Assembly: GCA_003217735.2 (NCBI GenBank)
Contig: CP031586.1
Coordinates: forward strand, 62,001-126,000
Source of the DNA: Marinibacterium anthonyi
GTDB lineage: Bacteria; Pseudomonadota; Alphaproteobacteria; Rhodobacterales; Rhodobacteraceae
DNA: 64,000 nt
Direction of reading: 5' to 3'
Shown: positions 1-8,609 of the stretch, in pieces
Position numbering within the stretch: the stretch's first letter is position 1
How the letters are laid out: every line of letters starts with the position of its first letter
Program-made: the position numbers and the translations under genes
The notes under the pieces: model-generated
Seen by the model: only the letters and a program-made list of their open reading frames with translations
What the model was told of the DNA's origin: nothing
The model's database searches: none

Positions 1-354
1 GAACAAAGACTTCTGAAAGACCTCGAACGTGTGCCAGGCCAGGTAGAAGCAGATCAGCGCCGAGGCGATCTGCAGCGCGGCCTCCCAGGCCTTGCGCAGG
101 CGGGCGGGCATGTAGGTCAGCAGGATTTCCACGCAGACATGCCCGCGGGTCAGCACCAGGTGCGGCAGGCACAGGAAGGTGATGTAAAGCATCGCGTATT
201 CGACGGAATTCACCGCCCAGACGGCGGTGGGCAGGCCGAGGTTGCGCGAGGCAACGTCATAGGTGACGATCAGAACGATGCCCAGCACCAGCAGGCAGGC
301 GAGGCGGAACAGGAACAGCGAAATCGCATCCAGGATGCGCAGGGAAGCAGTCAT
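1..354 (-). CDS. TRAP transporter small permease (DctQ family), C-terminus outside window
   Basis: The visible 118 residues, from the ATG at 354, read as a small hydrophobic membrane protein. One membrane segment covers about residues 10-30 and further hydrophobic stretches lie around 50-65 and 90-110. The stretch LTRGHVCVEILL is typical of DctQ proteins, where a short loop carries a conserved G-H-V. DctQ partners the large DctM permease and the DctP receptor in sodium-driven uptake of organic acids. The gene follows the DctP gene at 442-1431 by 87 bases on the same strand. The DctM gene should lie beyond the window start. The frame runs off the edge without a stop, so the protein is cut rather than broken. 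Confidence 0.85.
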   Translation of the reverse strand, partial: MTASLRILDAISLFLFRLACLLVLGIVLIVTYDVASRNLGLPTAVWAVNSVEYAMLYITFLCLPHLVLTRGHVCVEILLTYMPARLRKAWEAALQIASALICFYLAWHTFEVFQKSLF

Positions 355-441
355 TGCGGGACCTTTGGTTCAAGCTGCGGGGCGGGCGTGGCACAGGCCG
401 GAAAGGCCGGGCGGCACGATGGCCGCCCGACCCGGTGTGGC

Positions 442-1431
442 TCAGAAGTCTTCGAAGAAGACGGCCTTGAGCTGGTCGTGGTAGGTCGCGTCACGGCCCT
501 GCAGGCGCGCCCATGCGATGTCGTAGGCGGTTTTCAGGAACATCTCCCGTTGCGCGCCGGTCAGCTCGATCGTCTCGATGCCGTTGTCGGCCATGATCTT
601 GCCCTCTTCCTCGTTCAGCGCGATGTTCGCCTCGTAGGAGGATTTCTCGTGGTCGATGGCGGCCTGCTGGACGATCTCCTGCGCCTCGGGCGACAGGGCG
701 TTCCACGCGTCGAGGTTCATCGAGATCAGAACGTCGGTCTGGAAGAAGCCGGGGTCGAGCCGGTACTTCAGGAACTTGTCCCAGCCATAATCGCGCAGGC
801 CGGTGACCGGGTAGCCGGTGCCGTCCACGACGCCGCGTTCCAGCGAGGTATAGACCTCTCCGGCGGGCTGGACGACGATGGTGGCGCCCAGTTCTTCCAG
901 GAAGGCGCGGTACAGCGGCGAGGACCGCAGGCGCAGGCCGGTCAGGTCAAGCTGGCCGTCATCGGTGGTTCCGGGCTTCTTGGTGGTCCACAGGTGGAAG
1001 CCGGCGCCGCCGTCCACATGGGCCAGCACGTGGGCGTTGCCCTTTTCGTGGAAAGGCTTGTTGATCAGGTCGATCCCGCCATCGGCGCGCACGCTCATCG
1101 GGTCGCGGTTGGACCCGGCAAAGGCTTCGCCTTCCGGCACGATGTTCAGGTACAGGCCGGCGGGCAGCAGGAACATGTCGGCGATGCCGTTCATCTGCGC
1201 TTCGCCCATCTTGGGCTGCGGGATGGTTTCGGGGCCACCGATGACCTGGATCTGCACGACGCCTTCGCCACGTTCGTTCACGAGGTCGACGAAGCCCTGG
1301 AAATTGCGCGAGAACGACACCTGCGCCGGGGTGAAGGTGATCGCGCGGATCAGGTCCTCGGCCTGGGCCGCGACCGACGACAGCCCGAGGGCGGCGGCCG
1401 CGAGGCTGCTGTAGAGAATGGATTTCTTCAT
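442..1431 (-). CDS. TRAP transporter solute-binding protein (DctP family)
   Basis: This 329-residue protein is the periplasmic receptor of a TRAP transporter. Residues 1-24 form a signal peptide ending AQA before E25. The central region has the DctP pattern RSSPLYRAFLEELGAT followed by a long GVVDGTGYP segment, which in the family holds the substrate-binding arginine and the hinge. Length is normal for the family. A good ribosome site (GAGGAAATC) lies just before the ATG. The gene sits between the GntR gene (57 bases upstream) and the DctQ gene, so the three are probably one transcript. The ligand cannot be read from sequence; organic acids are usual for the family. Confidence 0.9.
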   Translation of the reverse strand: MKKSILYSSLAAAALGLSSVAAQAEDLIRAITFTPAQVSFSRNFQGFVDLVNERGEGVVQIQVIGGPETIPQPKMGEAQMNGIADMFLLPAGLYLNIVPEGEAFAGSNRDPMSVRADGGIDLINKPFHEKGNAHVLAHVDGGAGFHLWTTKKPGTTDDGQLDLTGLRLRSSPLYRAFLEELGATIVVQPAGEVYTSLERGVVDGTGYPVTGLRDYGWDKFLKYRLDPGFFQTDVLISMNLDAWNALSPEAQEIVQQAAIDHEKSSYEANIALNEEEGKIMADNGIETIELTGAQREMFLKTAYDIAWARLQGRDATYHDQLKAVFFEDF

Positions 1432-1488
1432 GATTTCCTCACTATTGGAAGGGCCACAACCGTTGTCCGGTCATTGCGTGGCGTCGGG

Positions 1489-2205
1489 TTATTGCCCGCC
1501 ATTGGCGTGCACGGGGGGAAGCTGAAGACCGCCTTCGGCCGCGGCCTGTTCGTAAAAGGTCAGCGCGGTGTCGACGAAGTCGGTCATTTCGGTCAGGGCG
1601 GTGGCGGGATCGCGCGACAGGAAGGCCTGGGCCAGGCGGTGCGCGCCTTCGGCGGCGGCGCGGCGCCCCGATGGGCCCTGAAGGGTGGCGGCCCGCACAA
1701 GCTGGACCTGCAAATGGAACCGCATCAGCGTTTCACGCAGGCGCCGGTTGGGGGTACGGGTCAGCCAGAAGTTGCGGAAATGCCGGTTGGCTTCGGCCGA
1801 GTCCGCCGGCGTCTGCGCCGCCGCGACCCCGTCGCGCAGCACACGGATCTGGGCGTCTTCCTCGGGCCGGGCCTTTGCGACGACGGCGGCAAAGGCCATC
1901 GGTTCCAGCGCGCGCCGGATCTCGAAGATCTCGCGGATGTCCTCGATCGAGGGGCGGATGATGACGTAGCCGGCGGGCGTGGTGGCCTGGATCAGCCCGT
2001 CGCTTTCCAGCCGCCCAAGCGCCTCGCGCACCGGCGTGCGCGACACGTCCAGGTCCCGTGCGATGGCCGCTTCGACCATGCGATCCCCGGCGCGGCGGCG
2101 GCTGTCGATGATGTCCTGCACAAGGCCCTCATAGACCTTTTGTGACAGGGACGGCGGCGGCGACAGGGTCGGCGGCAGGGGCGTCTCACGAGGGATTGTC
2201 TGCAT
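1489..2205 (-). CDS. GntR-family regulator, FadR-like (FCD) subgroup
   Basis: The protein has 238 residues. A winged helix-turn-helix covers about residues 23-85 and contains the hallmark DVSRTPVREALGRLESDGLI. It is followed by an all-helical FCD effector domain (about 95-225) with histidines in the RHFRNFW and AHRLAQ segments that could bind a metal, as in other FCD proteins. Members usually repress a neighbouring catabolic or transport operon and release DNA when a small organic acid binds. It is the first gene of the TRAP operon, so autoregulation and control of uptake are likely. A GTATAC palindrome lies 23 bases before its start. Confidence 0.9.
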   Translation of the reverse strand: MQTIPRETPLPPTLSPPPSLSQKVYEGLVQDIIDSRRRAGDRMVEAAIARDLDVSRTPVREALGRLESDGLIQATTPAGYVIIRPSIEDIREIFEIRRALEPMAFAAVVAKARPEEDAQIRVLRDGVAAAQTPADSAEANRHFRNFWLTRTPNRRLRETLMRFHLQVQLVRAATLQGPSGRRAAAEGAHRLAQAFLSRDPATALTEMTDFVDTALTFYEQAAAEGGLQLPPVHANGGQ

Positions 2206-2227
2206 CGAACAGGCTCCGGCTTTGCCT

Positions 2228-2233
2228 GTATAC
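2228..2233. promoter_or_regulatory. candidate GntR operator core (GTATAC)
   Basis: The palindrome GTATAC, in the context CTGTATACCT, lies 23 bases upstream of the GntR gene. FCD-type GntR proteins commonly bind short palindromes built on T-GT-N-AC-A, so this is a reasonable autoregulatory site. It is short and could occur by chance. The rest of the 252-base gap up to 2457 shows no gene; a related GTATAG occurs near 2319. Confidence 0.35.
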
Positions 2234-2457
2234 CTTTAAGCCTAAACTATCTGGCGCAAGGAAAATCTGCACCGGCCTGCCATAAAAACGTCAACCAGCC
2301 GCCGTGAGCGACTGGTCCCGTATAGATTTGAAGCTTTGAGGCTGTAATTTTCAGGGCTGCAGCATTTTTGACCGCACCGATAGCGTCGCCATCGCCGGGC
2401 ATGGCGGCGGCTACCGACTCGGGTGTCGATGAGTCGGATGCGCCGTGCCGTCCTCGG

Positions 2458-3861
2458 TCAGGGGTGTGCGGGCCTGTCGCCGATGTCCCAGAACAGGCCG
2501 GCCATGATCCGCAGCCCTTCGTCGACGATGGAGACCGGCAGGTGTTCATCCGCCCCGTGCTGACGGCAGCCGGGGTAGGAATGCGGGATCCAGATCGTGG
2601 GCAGGCCGAGGATGTCGGTAAAGATCCAGTTGGGCAGCGAGCCGCCCAGATTGGGCAGGATCACCGGCGCGGCCCCCATGGTCCGCGTCAGCGATTGCGT
2701 CGCCAGATCGACCCAGGGGCCATCCAGATCCGACCGGCTGGCCGGAAAGGAGGAATCGGTGGCCGGCACGATCCTGACCCGTTCGAACCCGGCAGCATCC
2801 AGGGTGCGGCGCACGGCGTCTTCTACCCCGTCGGGATCGACGCCGACCGGATGGCGCAGCTGCAGCCGCGCCTTGGCCCAGGGCGGGATGGCGTAAAGCG
2901 GCTTGGCAATGTTGCCGACCTCGATCTCCATCACCTCCAGTGTCGACCAGGCATAGACCCGTTCGGCCTGGCTCAGCCCCGGCGCGCCCCACCAGGGATC
3001 AAGATCGGGATCGCCCTGGGCCGTTTCGATATGCACGTCCTTCAGCGCGGCGCGGACATTGTCGGGGATCGTGCCGGGCGTCAGTTCGGGCACAAGGCAT
3101 TCGCCGGTCGGCCCGATCAGGGCGGCGATGGCATGGCACAGTTCGACCCCCGGATTGGCCAGAAGACCGCCCCAGTTGCCGGAATGGTGGTATCCTTCGC
3201 GGGCGTCGACCTGCAGGTGGATGTTGATCCCCCCGCGCGAACCCAGGAAGATCGTCGGCGCCTTCAGGCTCATCCGCGGCCCGTCCGAGGCGATCAGCAC
3301 GTCCGCGGCCAGCTTGTCCTTGTGGTCGGTACAGATCGCGTCCAGCGCCGGCGACCCGTATTCCTCGCCCATCTCGACCAGGTATTTCAGGTTGAACCCC
3401 AGCGCGCCACGGGTCTGCAGAATCGCCTCGAGCGCGGCCAGGTTGACCGAATGCTGCCCCTTGTTGTCGGCGGTGCCGCGTCCGTACCACTTTCCGTCCC
3501 GCTCCGTCATCTCGAAGGGCGCAAGCCCATCCGACCACATCTCGGGCACGCCGGTGACCACGTCGCCGTGGCCGTACATCAGGACGGTGGGCCGGTCGTC
3601 GCCTTCGATGCGCGTGGCCAGAAGAAAGGGGCCGGGGGCGTCCGGATGGCGCAGGATCTCGCAGGTGAAGCCGAGGTCTTCGTACAGCGGGATCATCTCG
3701 TCCGTCAGGTAGCGGTCCAGGTCCGGCCAGTGTTCCCTTTCGCGCGAGACGGTGGGCAGGGCGACGCGACGGGCCAGGTCGGTCTTGAACCGGCCCGAGG
3801 TCAGGTGGCCGAGCGCCGTGGCGATGGCGGCGTCGCGTTGGGTGGTGGTGTCGCGTGTCAT
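2458..3861 (-). CDS. M20-family zinc peptidase (dipeptidase/carnosinase-like)
   Basis: This 467-residue protein carries the M20 metal-site order: H98 and D100 in MYGHGDVV, D132 in GRGTADNKGQ, the glutamate pair E166/E167 in MGEEYGS, and a late histidine-rich segment (HSYPGCRQHGADEH). M20 enzymes hydrolyse peptide or amide bonds of dipeptides, acyl-amino acids or related conjugates using two zinc ions. The length of about 470 fits the cytosolic non-specific dipeptidase group better than the shorter ArgE/DapE group. There is no signal peptide. It stands apart from the TRAP operon by 252 bases. A TTTGATCAAA palindrome lies 44 bases upstream and recurs upstream of the peptide-type ABC operon that also carries an M20 gene. 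Confidence 0.88.
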   Translation of the reverse strand: MTRDTTTQRDAAIATALGHLTSGRFKTDLARRVALPTVSREREHWPDLDRYLTDEMIPLYEDLGFTCEILRHPDAPGPFLLATRIEGDDRPTVLMYGHGDVVTGVPEMWSDGLAPFEMTERDGKWYGRGTADNKGQHSVNLAALEAILQTRGALGFNLKYLVEMGEEYGSPALDAICTDHKDKLAADVLIASDGPRMSLKAPTIFLGSRGGINIHLQVDAREGYHHSGNWGGLLANPGVELCHAIAALIGPTGECLVPELTPGTIPDNVRAALKDVHIETAQGDPDLDPWWGAPGLSQAERVYAWSTLEVMEIEVGNIAKPLYAIPPWAKARLQLRHPVGVDPDGVEDAVRRTLDAAGFERVRIVPATDSSFPASRSDLDGPWVDLATQSLTRTMGAAPVILPNLGGSLPNWIFTDILGLPTIWIPHSYPGCRQHGADEHLPVSIVDEGLRIMAGLFWDIGDRPAHP

Positions 3862-3904
3862 GGCTGTCCCCGATCATCTGTCGCGTGGCGGCAGAGAAAT
3901 ATCA

Positions 3905-3914
3905 TTTGATCAAA
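3905..3914. promoter_or_regulatory. TTTGATCAAA palindrome upstream of the M20 peptidase
   Basis: A perfect 10-base palindrome lies 44 bases before the peptidase start. The longer string TCATTTGATCAAA is repeated at 12098-12110 before the peptide-type ABC operon. Position and exact recurrence suggest a shared operator. The protein that binds it is unknown; the GntR at 1489 and a regulator outside the window are both possible. Confidence 0.45.
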
Positions 3915-3956
3915 CACCGCAATGGAAAAGCAGCACGACCGGATTTGGGGCAGGCA

Positions 3957-3985
3957 TGAAAAAGGCGGGGTCATTGCCCCGCCTT
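3957..3985 (-). terminator. intrinsic terminator of the 4006-4434 gene
   Basis: A perfect 9-base-pair stem, AAGGCGGGG at 3962-3970 and CCCCGCCTT at 3977-3985, has a six-base loop. Read on the minus strand it ends in a run of five T. It lies about 20 bases past the stop of the hotdog thioesterase gene, so that gene is probably transcribed alone. Confidence 0.85.
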
Positions 3986-4005
3986 GTCCAAGGTGTTGCG
4001 TGACC

Positions 4006-4434
4006 TCAGGCCGGGTCGGCCAGCAGTTCCGGGTGCAGGTAGCGCTGCAGCCCCGCGCGGCAGTCATCCGGCCAGGGGTGCGACGTGTGATCCACGGTCG
4101 AGGTCATGACGATCAGCTGTTCGATGGTCCAGATCACGTCGTCCCCGACCTTCACCACAGTATAAAGGTCCAGCGAGGATTTCCCGATGCGCCGCACATG
4201 GACGTTGAAATCCAGCACGTCGCCGTAGACTGCGGGCTTCTTGAACTCGATGTTCATCTTGACGCTCGGCAGGCCCAGCTTGCGGTCGAACATCAGCTCT
4301 TTCCAGGTGACGCCGAACGAGGCGAACATGGCCTCGTTCACGTCCACGAGATAGGACAGGTAGGCCGGGTGATAGGCGATACCCGTCAGGTCGCAGTCGC
4401 CGAAGCGCATGGGTTTGGAGATCGTGAACGGCAT
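4006..4434 (-). CDS. acyl-CoA thioesterase, 4-hydroxybenzoyl-CoA thioesterase-like hotdog fold
   Basis: This 142-residue protein has the hotdog signature FGDCDLTGIAYHPAYLSYL near the N-terminus. The aspartate/histidine region there corresponds to the catalytic loop of 4-hydroxybenzoyl-CoA and YbgC-type thioesterases. Family members release free acids from aromatic or short acyl-CoA thioesters. An AGAGGAC ribosome site precedes the ATG. The gene is divergent from the two-domain flavoprotein gene at 4729 and shares its 294-base promoter region, so it may serve the same CoA-thioester pathway. It resembles the other hotdog protein at 7751-8179 in size and signature. Confidence 0.85.
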   Translation of the reverse strand: MPFTISKPMRFGDCDLTGIAYHPAYLSYLVDVNEAMFASFGVTWKELMFDRKLGLPSVKMNIEFKKPAVYGDVLDFNVHVRRIGKSSLDLYTVVKVGDDVIWTIEQLIVMTSTVDHTSHPWPDDCRAGLQRYLHPELLADPA

Positions 4435-4661
4435 TGCGGGTCCTCTGGAATCCGTTTCGGAACTGGGTCAGCCGCCTCGCGCCGGGTCCGGACAGATGGG
4501 CCCGACTCGGGAAACAGGCGGCTTGTTATTTTGTGTATAAAGAATAAGCGAATGGCAATTTGGGTCAAGAACTCTTGCAGTGAATGTGCATGACACTGAT
4601 TTTGTTGCGCAAACACCTGCACCATCCGGGGCGTGCCCGGACCGTTTTCGCGCAAAGCATT

Positions 4662-4679
4662 TATTTTAGTCTTGAAATA
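4662..4679 (+). promoter_or_regulatory. promoter region and candidate MarR site before the flavoprotein gene
   Basis: TATTTTAG followed by TCTTGAAATA forms an imperfect palindrome with TATTT/AAATA ends. TCTTGAAATA (4670-4679) matches the half-site ACTTGAAATA found at 9040 and 24910 in nine of ten positions. TTGAAA at 4672-4677 could serve as a -35 box, with TACTCT at 4694-4699 as a weak -10, so a bound repressor would block polymerase. The rest of the 294-base gap from 4435 holds no gene. Confidence 0.5.
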
Positions 4680-4728
4680 GTTTGCCGGCGCGATACTCTG
4701 ACTTCGAACCAAGCAGGGAAACCGAGTC

Positions 4729-7014
4729 ATGAAGATCGCAGTCCTGGGCGGAGGCCCGTCGGGTCTCTACTTTGCAATTTCGATGAAGCTGCGCGACGCG
4801 GCGCACGAGATCACGGTCTACGAGCGCAACCGGGCGGACGACACGTTCGGCTGGGGGGTCGTGCTGTCGGACGAGACGATGTCGAATTTCGAGGACAACG
4901 ACCCCGTCAGCGAGAAGATGATTCGCGACCACTTTGCCTACTGGGACGACGTGAAGGTCGTGCGCGGCGACGAAGAAATGACATCCGGCGGCCACGGGTT
5001 TTGCGGCATCGGGCGCAAGCAGATGCTGCTGCTGCTGCAGGAACGCGCCCGCCAGGTCGGCGTCGCGCTGGAATTCGAGGCAGAGGTCACGCCCGAACGG
5101 CTGGCCGAGCTGAAGGCGGAAAACGACCTGGTCGTCGCGTCTGACGGTCTGAATTCGCGCACGCGCCAGATCTACGAGGCCGAGTTCAAACCCGAGATCG
5201 ACCTGCGCACCAACCACTTCGTCTGGCTGGGCACCCATCAGAAGTTCGACGACGCCTTCACCTTCATCTTCGAAAAGACCGAACACGGCTGGATCTGGGC
5301 GCATGCCTACCAGTTCGACGACGATACCGCGACGTTCATCGTGGAATGCGGCCCCGAGGTCTATCAGGCGTTCGGCTTCGACAAGCTGAGCCAGGAAGAC
5401 AGCGTCGCGCTGTGCGAAAAGATCTTTGCCAGGCACCTGGGCGGTCATTCCCTGATGACCAATGCCAAGCACATCCGGGGTTCGGCCTGGATCCGCTTCC
5501 CCCGGGTGACCTGCGAGAACTGGTATTTCGAGAATGTCGTGCTGCTGGGCGATGCCTCGGCCACGGCGCATTTCTCGATCGGGTCGGGGTCGAAGCTGGG
5601 CATGGAAAGCGCCATCATGCTGGCGGACGAACTGGCGTCGGGCAAACCGCTGGACGAGGCGCTGAAGACCTACCAGGACGAACGCAGCCTGCAGGTTCTG
5701 CGGGTGACATCGGCCGCGCGGAATTCCACCCAGTGGTTCGAGGAAGTCGAACGCTATCTCGACCTGGACATGATGCAGTTCAACTATGCGTTGCTGACCC
5801 GGTCGCAGCGGATCAGCCACGAGAACCTGCGCCTGCGCGACCCGGACTGGCTGGCCTCGGCCGAAGCCTGGTTCCAGTCGCAGGCGGGCAGCAATTCCGA
5901 CCGCCGCCCGATGTTCGCGCCGTTCAAGCTGCGCGACATGGACCTGGTGAACCGCGTCGTCGTGTCGCCCATGGCGCAGTACAAGGCCAGGGGCGGCATG
6001 CCGACCGACTGGCATTTCGTGCATTACGCCGAACGGGCGAAAGGTGGCGCGGGCCTGGTCTTTACCGAGATGCTGTGCGTCAGCATGGAAGGCCGGATCA
6101 CCCCGGGCTGCCCCTGCATCGGACCCGACCAGGTTCCGGCCTGGTCCCGGCTGGTGGATTTCGTCCACGATGAAACCCCGGCCAAGATCTGTGCCCAGAT
6201 CGGTCATGCGGGCCGAAAGGGATCGACGCGGCTGGCCTGGGACGGCATCGACAAGGCCCTGCCCGAAGGCGAGAACTGGCCGCTGCTGTCGGCCTCGGCC
6301 ATTCCGCTGCTGGAGGGCAACGTCGTCCCGAAGGAAATGGACCGCGCCGACATGGATATGGTCAAGGCGCAGTTCGTGGACAGCGTGAAGGCCGCTGCCG
6401 AGGCGGGTTTCGACATGATCGAGATGCACGCGGCGCACGGCTATCTTCTGGCGTCGTTCATCTCGCCGGTGACGAACAAGCGGTCGGACGACTATGGCGG
6501 AAGCCTGGAAAACCGCATGCGCTTCCCGCTGGAAATCTTTGCCGCGATGCGCGCGGAATGGCCCGAGGCGAAGCCGATGACCGTGCGGATCTCGGCCCAC
6601 GACTGGATGGGCGAAGAAGGCGTGACCCCGGACGAGGCCGTTCAGATTTCCGCCCTGTTCAAGGCGGCGGGCGCGGATGCGATCAACGTGTCCTCGGGAC
6701 AGACCGACAAGGCGGAACAGCCGATCTATGGCCGCATGTTCCAGGTGCCCTTCGCCGACCGTGTCCGCAACGAGATCGACCTGCCGACGCTGGTGGCGGG
6801 CAATGTCTATGAACCGGACCACGTGAATTCCATCCTGATGGCGGGCCGCGCCGACCTGGTGCTGCTGGCACGTCCGCACCTGGCCGATCCCTACTGGACG
6901 CTGCATGCGGCCGTCGATCTGGGCGACACCGAACAAGCCTGGCCCGCGCCCTACGAAGGCGGGCGCCGTCAGGCGAACACGCTGGCCGAACGCGCCAAGG
7001 CGATGGCGCAATGA
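4729..7014 (+). CDS. two-domain flavoprotein: 2-aminobenzoyl-CoA monooxygenase/reductase or salicylyl-CoA 5-hydroxylase type
   Basis: The protein has 761 residues in two flavin domains. Residues 1-385 are a class A FAD monooxygenase, with the dinucleotide motif LGGGPSGLYFAI at 6-17 and GDASATAHFSIGSG at 274-287. Residues from 394 are an Old Yellow Enzyme domain (FMN), with HAAHGYL as the substrate-binding histidine pair and NKRSDDYGGS. This architecture is known from 2-aminobenzoyl-CoA monooxygenase/reductase of Azoarcus evansii and salicylyl-CoA 5-hydroxylase. The first domain hydroxylates a CoA-activated ring and the second reduces it. It heads a tight operon with an SDR, thioesterases and a RidA-like protein. 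A ligase of the 2-aminobenzoate-CoA type at 23068-24699 could supply the substrate. Anthraniloyl-CoA and salicylyl-CoA cannot be told apart from sequence alone. Confidence 0.88.
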   Translation: MKIAVLGGGPSGLYFAISMKLRDAAHEITVYERNRADDTFGWGVVLSDETMSNFEDNDPVSEKMIRDHFAYWDDVKVVRGDEEMTSGGHGFCGIGRKQMLLLLQERARQVGVALEFEAEVTPERLAELKAENDLVVASDGLNSRTRQIYEAEFKPEIDLRTNHFVWLGTHQKFDDAFTFIFEKTEHGWIWAHAYQFDDDTATFIVECGPEVYQAFGFDKLSQEDSVALCEKIFARHLGGHSLMTNAKHIRGSAWIRFPRVTCENWYFENVVLLGDASATAHFSIGSGSKLGMESAIMLADELASGKPLDEALKTYQDERSLQVLRVTSAARNSTQWFEEVERYLDLDMMQFNYALLTRSQRISHENLRLRDPDWLASAEAWFQSQAGSNSDRRPMFAPFKLRDMDLVNRVVVSPMAQYKARGGMPTDWHFVHYAERAKGGAGLVFTEMLCVSMEGRITPGCPCIGPDQVPAWSRLVDFVHDETPAKICAQIGHAGRKGSTRLAWDGIDKALPEGENWPLLSASAIPLLEGNVVPKEMDRADMDMVKAQFVDSVKAAAEAGFDMIEMHAAHGYLLASFISPVTNKRSDDYGGSLENRMRFPLEIFAAMRAEWPEAKPMTVRISAHDWMGEEGVTPDEAVQISALFKAAGADAINVSSGQTDKAEQPIYGRMFQVPFADRVRNEIDLPTLVAGNVYEPDHVNSILMAGRADLVLLARPHLADPYWTLHAAVDLGDTEQAWPAPYEGGRRQANTLAERAKAMAQ

Positions 7015-7754
7015 CGCTGGCCGGTCGCAGGGCCTTCGTGACAGGGGGCGGTTCCGGGGTCGGGGCCGTCATCGCAACCATGCTCGCCCAGCAAAGCGCG
7101 CAGGTCACGATCTGCGGCCGCCGGTCGAAGCCGCTTGAACAGGTGGCCGCCGCGCAGGCGGGCATCACCGGCCTGGTCTGCGACATCACCGACGAGGCCG
7201 GCCTGGCCGAGGCGATCAGCACCGCCGCGCCGGATATCGTGGTGGCCAACGCCGGCGCATCAGAAAGCGGGCCGTTCGCAAAGACGGACCTTGCCGCCTT
7301 TGAACGGATGATGTCGGTCAACCTGACCGGCACCTTCCTGACCCTGCGCGAGGGGCTTAAGGCCATGTCGGGCAAGCCCTGGGGAAGGCTGATCGCCATC
7401 GCCTCGACCGCCGGGCTGAAGGGGTATCCGTATGTCGCGCCCTATGCCGCCGCCAAGCACGGGGTCATCGGCCTGGTGAAATCCGTGGCGCTGGAACAGG
7501 CGCGCAAGGGGATCACCGTGAACGCCGTCTGCCCCGGCTTTCTGGACACGGAAATGACAGACCGGTCGATCGCCAACATCGTCGCCAAGACCGGTCGCAC
7601 CCCGGAAGAGGCGCGCGCCACGCTGGAAGCGACCAACCCGATGCACAGGCTGGTGCCGCCCGAAGACGTGGCGCGCACGGTGCTGTGGCTGTGCGGGCCC
7701 GGGTCCGACATGGTGACGGGGCAGGCGATATCCGTTTCGGGGGGCGAAACGTGA
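7011..7754 (+). CDS. short-chain dehydrogenase/reductase (SDR)
   Basis: This 247-residue classical SDR has the TGGGSGVG cofactor motif at 11-18, ANAG at 79-82, and the catalytic set S132, Y145 and K149 (YAAAK). Its ATG overlaps the stop of the flavoprotein gene by four bases, so the two are translationally coupled. In a ring-reduction pathway an SDR would oxidise or reduce the alicyclic hydroxyl or keto group left by the flavoprotein, but this role is inferred from position only. The length and the HRLVPPEDVA segment near the end are ordinary for 3-hydroxyacyl-type SDRs. Confidence 0.88.
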   Translation: MTLAGRRAFVTGGGSGVGAVIATMLAQQSAQVTICGRRSKPLEQVAAAQAGITGLVCDITDEAGLAEAISTAAPDIVVANAGASESGPFAKTDLAAFERMMSVNLTGTFLTLREGLKAMSGKPWGRLIAIASTAGLKGYPYVAPYAAAKHGVIGLVKSVALEQARKGITVNAVCPGFLDTEMTDRSIANIVAKTGRTPEEARATLEATNPMHRLVPPEDVARTVLWLCGPGSDMVTGQAISVSGGET

Positions 7755-8179
7755 GCGAGATCTTCACCATCCGCCGCCAGGTGGAATTCAACCATTGCGA
7801 CCCCGCCGGCATCGTCTTCTATCCCCGCTACTTCGAGATGATATCGGCCCTGATCGAACGGTTCTTCGCGGACGCGGTCGGGGTAAGCTGGGCACAGATG
7901 GCCCGGCTGGGCGGCGGCATGGCCACGCCCATGGGCGACATCCGGATCCGTTTCGCCGCGCCATCGCGGCTTGAAGACTGGCTGGACCTGTCGCTGCGGG
8001 TCAATTCCATCGGCGGGGCCTCGGCCACCTTTGGCCTTGCCTGCGACTGCAACGGCGAACCGCGGTTCACCGGAGACGCCACGATCATTTACGCCAGCCT
8101 CGATGCTGGCAAGGCCACGCGCTGGCCGGACGAGATGCGCAACCCCATGCTGCGCTACCTCGCTGTTCCAGACCAATAA
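7751..8179 (+). CDS. acyl-CoA thioesterase, 4-hydroxybenzoyl-CoA thioesterase-like
   Basis: The chosen start is the GTG at 7751, which overlaps the SDR stop by four bases and gives 142 residues. A longer reading would run back into the SDR gene and add no known domain. The signature FNHCDPAGIVFYPRYFEM is close to the 4-hydroxybenzoyl-CoA thioesterase catalytic loop, including its aspartate. The enzyme would release a free acid from an aromatic or alicyclic CoA thioester made by the operon, or recycle CoA when the pathway stalls. It is a probable relative of the thioesterase at 4006-4434. Confidence 0.87.
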   Translation: MSEIFTIRRQVEFNHCDPAGIVFYPRYFEMISALIERFFADAVGVSWAQMARLGGGMATPMGDIRIRFAAPSRLEDWLDLSLRVNSIGGASATFGLACDCNGEPRFTGDATIIYASLDAGKATRWPDEMRNPMLRYLAVPDQ

Positions 8180-8195
8180 CGAGAAAGACCAACGC

Positions 8196-8609
8196 ATGAC
8201 CGTTCTTACCCCGCACATGTTCCTTCAACCCGACGGCTGGCTTCCGGCCAAGGGCTATGCCAACGGCATTCTGGCCGAGGGTCGCATGGTGTTCACCGGT
8301 GGTCTTGTCGGCTGGAACGCTGACCAGATCTGGGAACACGAGGACATGGTGGGTCAGTTCCGCCAGACCCTGTTGAACATCGTCGCCGTCCTGGACGAGG
8401 CCGGCGCGCGCCCCGAACACCTGGTGCGGCTGACCTGGTACATCACCGACAAGCGCGAATACCTCGACAACCTGCGCGGTTTCGGCGCCGCCTACCGCGA
8501 GGTGATCGGCCGCCATTTCCCGGCCATGGCCGTGGTGCAGGTCGCGGGCCTGATGGAAGACGCGGCCAGGATCGAGATCGAGGCGACGGCGGTCATCCCC
8601 CATGACTGA
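8196..8609 (+). CDS. RidA/YjgF-family protein lacking the canonical arginine
   Basis: This 137-residue protein has the Rid/YjgF fold pattern, ending in a VQVAGL...ARIEIEATAV strand. RidA enzymes form trimers that hydrolyse reactive enamines and imines, and an arginine in the PAR segment (Arg105 in E. coli numbering) is needed for that. Here the equivalent stretch reads FPAMAVVQV, with M111 where arginine is expected. The protein may therefore not be a standard imine deaminase. Its position is still suggestive, because a reduced 2-aminobenzoyl-CoA ring is an enamine. It lies 16 bases after the thioesterase and overlaps the next gene by eight bases. Confidence 0.85.
   Translation: MTVLTPHMFLQPDGWLPAKGYANGILAEGRMVFTGGLVGWNADQIWEHEDMVGQFRQTLLNIVAVLDEAGARPEHLVRLTWYITDKREYLDNLRGFGAAYREVIGRHFPAMAVVQVAGLMEDAARIEIEATAVIPHD

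Noticed and set aside
31-2145. 704-codon plus-strand open frame opposite DctP and GntR
   Set aside because: The minus-strand genes have complete motifs and ribosome sites; this frame shows none and spans two of them.
4666-7011. 781-codon open frame on the minus strand opposite the two-domain flavoprotein
   Set aside because: It mirrors a clearly conserved gene, has arginine/histidine-rich sequence without any family motif, and results from the high G+C third-codon pattern.
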